From Thermoanaerobaculales bacterium (GTDB lineage Bacteria > Acidobacteriota > Thermoanaerobaculia > Thermoanaerobaculales > Sulfomarinibacteraceae): a stretch of DNA of 64,000 bases. The number at the start of each line of letters is the position of its first letter. The first letter of the stretch is position 1. Location: assembly GCA_035358815.1 (NCBI GenBank), contig DAOPQC010000003.1, positions 186,001 through 250,000 of the forward strand. The letters are read 5' to 3'. Under the pieces are notes generated by a model that saw only the letters and a list, made by a program, of their open reading frames with translations, ran no database searches and was not told the DNA's origin. The position numbers and the translations under genes were made by a program. Below, piece after piece: positions 59,861 to 64,000 of the stretch.

Positions 59861-60985
59861 ATGAGAGGCTCAACCGCTCGCCTGTGGCTGCTGATCGCGC
59901 TGGCGCTGCCGGCTGCCGGCGCTCCGGTTGACGAACGTCCGGAGAAGGCCCCCGGCGTCGTCACCGACGTGCCCGGCGCGCTCGTGTTCAGCGGGGACCC
60001 CCACCAGCGCTTCACCGACAGCTACCAGCACGCGGTCGTCGAGCACCTGTTCATCGCGGAGAACCAGGGCTCGCACCCGGTCACCGTCGAGCAGGCGCTG
60101 GCGGTGCGGGGCAGCGCCGAGCTCACCGCCGAGCCTGCCGTGATCGCGCCCGGAGGACAGCTGCGGGTCCGGGTGCGCCAGCCGCTCGGCAGCGAGCTCG
60201 GCGACGCGGCCTTCCGCTACGCCCTGATCACCGACGAGCCGGGCGTTTCCCGCTACCGCTTCTCCCTGTCCGGGTTCGTGCAGTCGGCCTATGACCCGGA
60301 GCGCCCCCTGTTCGACTTCGGGCTCGTGGACCGTGGCCGTGGAGCGCGAAGCTCGGTCGAGCTCTTCAGCCGGGAGGTCGACCGGCTCGAGCTGCTCGAC
60401 GTCGTGACGGGAAGCCCGGCCGTCCGTCTGGAGGCCTCCCGCACCGGCATCGCCGGCGAGGGGCTGCTCCTCACCGCAGTCCTCGACCCGGGCGCTCCCC
60501 TCGGCACGCTCTCCGGCACGGCCACCCTCACCACCAACCTGGCCAACCAGCCGACGATCGGCATCCCTTTCCTGGCCCAGGTCTTCGCAGACCTGGTCCC
60601 GAGCGAGCACCCGGTCACGCTCGGGCTGATCCGCGTCGGCGAACCCCTCACCAGGGACATCACCCTGCGAAGCCGCAGCGGTCGTCCCTACTCGATCGTC
60701 CACATCGAGGACCTCGGCGGCCATCTCGCCACCGACGCCGCGCCCTGCACCGGCGACGCCCCCTCCGACTGCTGGGTGGTCCGGCTGGTGGTCGACGCCG
60801 CGGCCCCGGGGATGCTCGGCGGCATGCTCCGGATCGTCACCGATCGGGACGATGAGACCGTGCCGCTGAGCTACGGCGGCATCGTGGTCGGGCGCGAGAC
60901 GACGATCCGGCAGCTCGATCTCGGCTCCGGCAGCGAGCCCTCGCCGCACCCGGCCGCAACGCCGCCCCCGCGAGGGTCACGGTGA
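59861..60985 (+). CDS. Secreted DUF1573-like immunoglobulin-fold protein
   Basis: The 374-residue protein has a signal peptide (1-20). Residues 40-130 (ALVFSGDPHQRFTDSYQHAV, HLFIAENQGSHPVTVEQALA) match the DUF1573/ASPM-like immunoglobulin domain, and a second similar domain follows (residues 220-345). The tail is Pro-rich. Three plus-strand genes, this one and the next two, overlap end to start and are probably one unit with the sulfatase-TPR protein. Function is unknown. Confidence 0.72.
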   Translation: MRGSTARLWLLIALALPAAGAPVDERPEKAPGVVTDVPGALVFSGDPHQRFTDSYQHAVVEHLFIAENQGSHPVTVEQALAVRGSAELTAEPAVIAPGGQLRVRVRQPLGSELGDAAFRYALITDEPGVSRYRFSLSGFVQSAYDPERPLFDFGLVDRGRGARSSVELFSREVDRLELLDVVTGSPAVRLEASRTGIAGEGLLLTAVLDPGAPLGTLSGTATLTTNLANQPTIGIPFLAQVFADLVPSEHPVTLGLIRVGEPLTRDITLRSRSGRPYSIVHIEDLGGHLATDAAPCTGDAPSDCWVVRLVVDAAAPGMLGGMLRIVTDRDDETVPLSYGGIVVGRETTIRQLDLGSGSEPSPHPAATPPPRGSR

Positions 60986-61386
60986 TGGCCGGCGCCGTGC
61001 GGACGGTGGCGGCCCTGCTGGTGGCCGCTGGCTTCGCGGCACCCCTGCCCGCGGGCGATGCCGCCACCCCGCCCGCCCCGACCGCGACGCCGGCGACCTC
61101 GGCCGCGGTCGTGCTCGAGTGGTCCGCGCGCAGCGAGGAGGGCGTGTACGGCTACCTTGTCTACCGCTCGCTGCGGAGGGAAGGGCCCTACCGGAGGGTC
61201 AGCGCCGACATCATCCACGCCCGCCACGCGCCGCCGCCCACCACCAGCTCGTATCGCTTCACCGACTCCGAGGTCGAGCCCGGGCGCACCTACTACTACT
61301 ACCTGGACACGGTCTCGCAGAGCGGCCTCAAGCAACGGCTGTCGGGCGTCATCGCAAAGGAGGTCGCCGGTGCGGCCGCCCACTAG
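60985..61386 (+). CDS. Small secreted fibronectin-III-like protein
   Basis: The 133-residue protein has a signal peptide (about 1-23), a Pro/Thr-rich linker, and one fibronectin-type-III-like domain: VVLEWSARSEEGVYGYLVYR, then YRFTDSEVEPGRTYYYYLDT and VSQSGLKQRLSG. The ATG shares its first base with the stop of the previous gene; a GTG one codon earlier is possible. The 3' end overlaps the sulfatase gene by 17 bp and carries its ribosome site. It is probably a binding partner for the other exported proteins in the unit. Confidence 0.75.
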   Translation: MAGAVRTVAALLVAAGFAAPLPAGDAATPPAPTATPATSAAVVLEWSARSEEGVYGYLVYRSLRREGPYRRVSADIIHARHAPPPTTSSYRFTDSEVEPGRTYYYYLDTVSQSGLKQRLSGVIAKEVAGAAAH

Positions 61387-63457
61387 GGGCGCCACCGCAG
61401 CGCTCGGCGCAGCGCTGGTGCTGGCGGCCGCCGCGGCGACGGCCGCCGAGCCGCCGCGGGCGGCCCGCCACCGGCCCGACCTGCTGCTGATCACCATCGA
61501 CACCCTGCGGCCGGACGCCCTGGGGTGGATCGGTCACAGCAACGACACACCGGCGATCGACGCCCTTGCTGCCCGCGGCTTCCGCTTCCCGCGGGCGGTG
61601 ACCCCGGTGCCGCTCACTCTGCCGGCGCACGCCTCGATCATGACCGGCTTGGTGCCGCGCCGGCACGGCATCCGGGACAACGGCCAGACATTCGGTGCTG
61701 AGGACGCGACGCTCGCCGAGTCGCTCCATGCGGCAGGGTGGACGACCGCCGCCTTCGTGAGCGGCTTCCCGCTGCAGCGCCTGTTCGGGCTGGACCGCGG
61801 CTTCGACCACTACGACGACACTCTTCCCGAGGGGCGAGAGGGCTGGCGCGAGCGCATCGCGACCGACACCACGGACGCCGCCCTGGCGTGGATCCGCGCG
61901 GCTCGCGAGCCGTGGTTCGTGTGGGTTCACTACTACGACCCCCACTACCCCTACGAGCCTCCCCGCGCGTTCTGGGGCCCCGGCGAGCGCGGAGCCTACC
62001 TGGGCGAGGTCCGCTTCACGGACCTCGCGATCGAGCGCCTGTGGGATGGGCTCCCGCCTGATGCCAGGGCACGGGCACTGGTCGTGCTGACGGCCGATCA
62101 CGGCGAGGCGCTCGGCGACCATGCCGAGAAGCGGCACGGCTACTTCATCTACGACGCCACGATGACGGTGCCGTTGGTGCTCGTTCAGGAGGGCGTCATC
62201 GCGCCGGGCGAGAGCCCGGCGGCCGCCAACCTGGTCGACATCGCGCCGACGATCCTCGAGCTCGTCGGCCTCCCGCGCCTCGTCGACATCGACGGCGTCA
62301 GCCTCACCGGCCAGCTCCGGGGCGAGCGGTCTCCTCTCCCACCGGCCTACCTCGAAACCCAGCTGCCGTGGATCTTCTTCGGCTGGTCGCCGTTGCGTGC
62401 GATCCGCCAGCACGACTGGAAGCTGATCGACGCTCCGCGCCCCGAGCTCTATCACCTCGGAAGCGACCCGAGCGAGGAGGTCAACCTCATCGGCCAGCAG
62501 CCCGGCCAGGCGCGGCGGCTGCGCGCCCTGCTCGACGACGCCGAGCGCAAGCCCGCGGCCACGCCCTCCGTGGTGACCGACGACGAGGCCCTCGCCCGCC
62601 TCCAGGCGCTCGGCTACGTCGGGGCCGGCGGCAGTGCCGGGGCGGCGCCGACGGGGCTGCCCGATCCGAAGGACCGCATCGAGCTCCGCGATCGCCTCCA
62701 GGAGGGCGAGCAGCTGCTCGAGGCAGGGCGGTTCAACGAGGCGGTGCGGTTGTTCGATCAGGTCCTCGAAGTCGAGCCTGACAGCCGATTCGCGCTGCTG
62801 CGCTCCGGCATCGCCCTGCTCAAGAGCGGGCAGGCCGACGAGGCGGTGGTCCGCCTGTCGGCGTCGACCAGGCTCGATCCTGACCGCGCCGAGGCCCACT
62901 ACGCCCTCGCCGACGCCCTGATGCGGACCGGGCAGCCAGGCCGTGCGGCGACCCACTGGCGCGAGGTCACGCGGCTGCAGCCGCGCCGGGCGGAAGCGTG
63001 GTTCAACCTCGGCGTCGCCGCCACCCAGTCCGGTGACCCTGGTCAGGCGCTGTCCGCCCATCGCGGCGCGGTCGAGCTCGAGCCCGACAACCCGGTGATG
63101 CTGACCGCCCTGGCCCGAGCCGAGGCGGCCGCGGGGACGGACGCAGCGGCGATCGCGAACCTCGACCGGGTGCGGGCGATCGTCAGCGACGACAGCTTCG
63201 GCGAGGCCGCGCTGCTCGGCCTGTTGTACGCGCGCAACGGCCGCACCGGCGAGGCGTCACCATGGCTTCGCCGGGCGGCCCCCGGCCAGCCCGAGTTCGC
63301 GGAGGCCAGGCTCGAGCTGGCGAGGATCGAGGCGGCGGCCGGCCGCGGCGGGCCGGCGCGAGCCGCACTGGACGAGGCGCTGGCCGCCGACCCCACCCTC
63401 CGGGCCGCCGCCGCCTCTGACCCCGCGCTCGCGCCGCTGCTGGCCGCCCCCCGCTGA
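61370..63457 (+). CDS. Sulfatase-superfamily protein with C-terminal TPR repeats
   Basis: The 695-residue protein has a signal peptide (1-26). The alkaline-phosphatase/sulfatase fold spans about 35-380: LLLITIDTLRPDAL (metal Asp44), VPLTLPAHASIMTG, TADHGEALGDHAEKRHG and WKLIDAPRPELYHL. At the nucleophile position, where sulfatases have a Cys or Ser that becomes formylglycine, there is Thr83 (TLPAH), so hydrolysis of a phosphoester or phosphonate, or transfer, is more likely than sulfate release. Residues 420-695 hold about seven TPRs. The GTG start at 61370 has AAGGAGG seven bases ahead. Such sulfatase-TPR proteins are frequent in Acidobacteria; substrates are unknown. Confidence 0.87.
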   Translation: MRPPTRGATAALGAALVLAAAAATAAEPPRAARHRPDLLLITIDTLRPDALGWIGHSNDTPAIDALAARGFRFPRAVTPVPLTLPAHASIMTGLVPRRHGIRDNGQTFGAEDATLAESLHAAGWTTAAFVSGFPLQRLFGLDRGFDHYDDTLPEGREGWRERIATDTTDAALAWIRAAREPWFVWVHYYDPHYPYEPPRAFWGPGERGAYLGEVRFTDLAIERLWDGLPPDARARALVVLTADHGEALGDHAEKRHGYFIYDATMTVPLVLVQEGVIAPGESPAAANLVDIAPTILELVGLPRLVDIDGVSLTGQLRGERSPLPPAYLETQLPWIFFGWSPLRAIRQHDWKLIDAPRPELYHLGSDPSEEVNLIGQQPGQARRLRALLDDAERKPAATPSVVTDDEALARLQALGYVGAGGSAGAAPTGLPDPKDRIELRDRLQEGEQLLEAGRFNEAVRLFDQVLEVEPDSRFALLRSGIALLKSGQADEAVVRLSASTRLDPDRAEAHYALADALMRTGQPGRAATHWREVTRLQPRRAEAWFNLGVAATQSGDPGQALSAHRGAVELEPDNPVMLTALARAEAAAGTDAAAIANLDRVRAIVSDDSFGEAALLGLLYARNGRTGEASPWLRRAAPGQPEFAEARLELARIEAAAGRGGPARAALDEALAADPTLRAAAASDPALAPLLAAPR

Positions 63458-63468
63458 GCGCCGTTCGA

Positions 63469-64000
63469 TCAGTGGCCCTCGGGCTGCTCGCCGGGCAGCG
63501 GCTTGACCTGCGCGCGATCGCCCAGCTCCGTGGCGATGCGCCGGTACCAGCTCTCGGGGTAGCTGGGGTGGGTGACCTCGCCGGTCGGGGACTTGACGTT
63601 GCCGTCGAGGTACTTGACCAGCAGCTGCTCGCCGAGTGATCGCCAGCGGCGGTGGAGCTCCTCGCCGAGGCGCACGCTGTAGTCGGTCAGGTAGTCGACG
63701 GCCAGCCGCGGCGAGCGCTCGTGGAGCGCGAGCGCGGCGGCCTCGATCTCCGGCTGGTCGGTGAGGTAGCGGCCCTCCAGCTCCTGCTGCACCGCCTGCA
63801 CGTCCTCTATCATGTCCGAGTACCGCGAGTAGGCGAAGTTGGCGACCCAGTTGAAGACCCAGAAGCCCGAGTCCCAGGTGAAGTCGGTGAGCGAGCCGTT
63901 GCCCATGGCAAAGGCGGCCGGCACCTCGCGCACGCTGCAGTAGACCGGGAAGTAGACCGTGCTCGCGGTGTCGTCAACCCCGAACCAGAACACGCCGCCG
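63469..64000 (-). CDS. C-terminal part of a peptidase family C69 (dipeptidase) protein; runs off the window
   Basis: The frame is open to the right edge and gives the last 177 residues. The wording VFWFGVDDTASTVYFPVYCS is characteristic of family C69 dipeptidases, followed by GSLTDFTWDSGFWVFNWVANFAYSRYSDMIEDV. The nucleophilic Cys of this Ntn-hydrolase family lies at the N-terminus, outside the window, so activity cannot be judged. The 3' end converges on the sulfatase-TPR gene with an 11-bp gap. Confidence 0.85.
   Translation of the reverse strand, partial: GGVFWFGVDDTASTVYFPVYCSVREVPAAFAMGNGSLTDFTWDSGFWVFNWVANFAYSRYSDMIEDVQAVQQELEGRYLTDQPEIEAAALALHERSPRLAVDYLTDYSVRLGEELHRRWRSLGEQLLVKYLDGNVKSPTGEVTHPSYPESWYRRIATELGDRAQVKPLPGEQPEGH

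Overview
The window is about 70% GC and densely coded on both strands. There is no tRNA, rRNA, CRISPR array, transposase or phage gene that I could recognise, so it looks like ordinary chromosome. Several traits suggest an Acidobacteriota lineage (Thermoanaerobaculia- or Holophagae-like). These are an ECF sigma factor overlapping a Ser/Thr kinase with TPR repeats, many secreted proteins of unknown function, long secreted proteins with Thr-Pro linkers, a sulfatase-fold protein fused to TPRs, and RND and FtsX-type exporters. This placement is inference from gene content; no marker gene is present.

Layout. 1-552: start of a membrane protein running off the left edge. 742-12780: an envelope-oriented neighbourhood with a GT4 glycosyltransferase and DUF2334 deacetylase, two paralogous FtsX-like permeases on either side of one LolD/MacB-like ATPase, a PHP phosphoesterase, a radical SAM/SPASM protein, a GT2 glycosyltransferase and a large secreted repeat protein. 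12878-17083: a 1401-residue activase/dehydratase-like protein with two fused activase modules. 17364-21084: a membrane glycosyltransferase, a DUF6599 lipoprotein and a Tat-exported aldo-keto-reductase-fold iron-sulfur protein. 21347-25889: three secreted proteins, two ending in the same PVELQSF motif. 26097-31839: a TolC / membrane-fusion / RND efflux operon. 32142-34706: a small secreted protein, an SDR, a hotdog thioesterase and a DUF4395 protein.

34882-42130: ECF sigma, kinase-TPR, STAS protein and an ABC-2 exporter with two permeases. 42151-43850: a CGNR regulator and a zinc-finger-PP2C phosphatase transcribed divergently from overlapping promoters. 43839-47394: a MATE transporter, then a secreted phosphatase fused to a kinase-like domain. 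47706-52006: carA-carB, with CAD-like sequence features. 52138-55930: a metallo-beta-lactamase-fold protein, a Tat-exported amidase and a small lipoprotein. 56161-63457: a giant outer-membrane protein, a PVELxxF-tagged protein, and a co-translated DUF1573-like / FN3-like / sulfatase-TPR set. 63469-64000: the end of a C69 peptidase.

Regulatory signals are readable. Several genes have TTGAC(A/C/G)-17 bp-TAnnnT promoters. Others have TGnTAnnCT extended -10 boxes. Four genes have a -10 box only 5-8 nt before the start codon and no Shine-Dalgarno, which predicts leaderless mRNAs. Intergenic spaces between 45 and 56 kb carry a recurring element: a short array of GTTCCC-like hexamers followed by a conserved 38-bp GC-rich core. 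It does not match anything I can name and is the best candidate for undescribed non-coding structure here.
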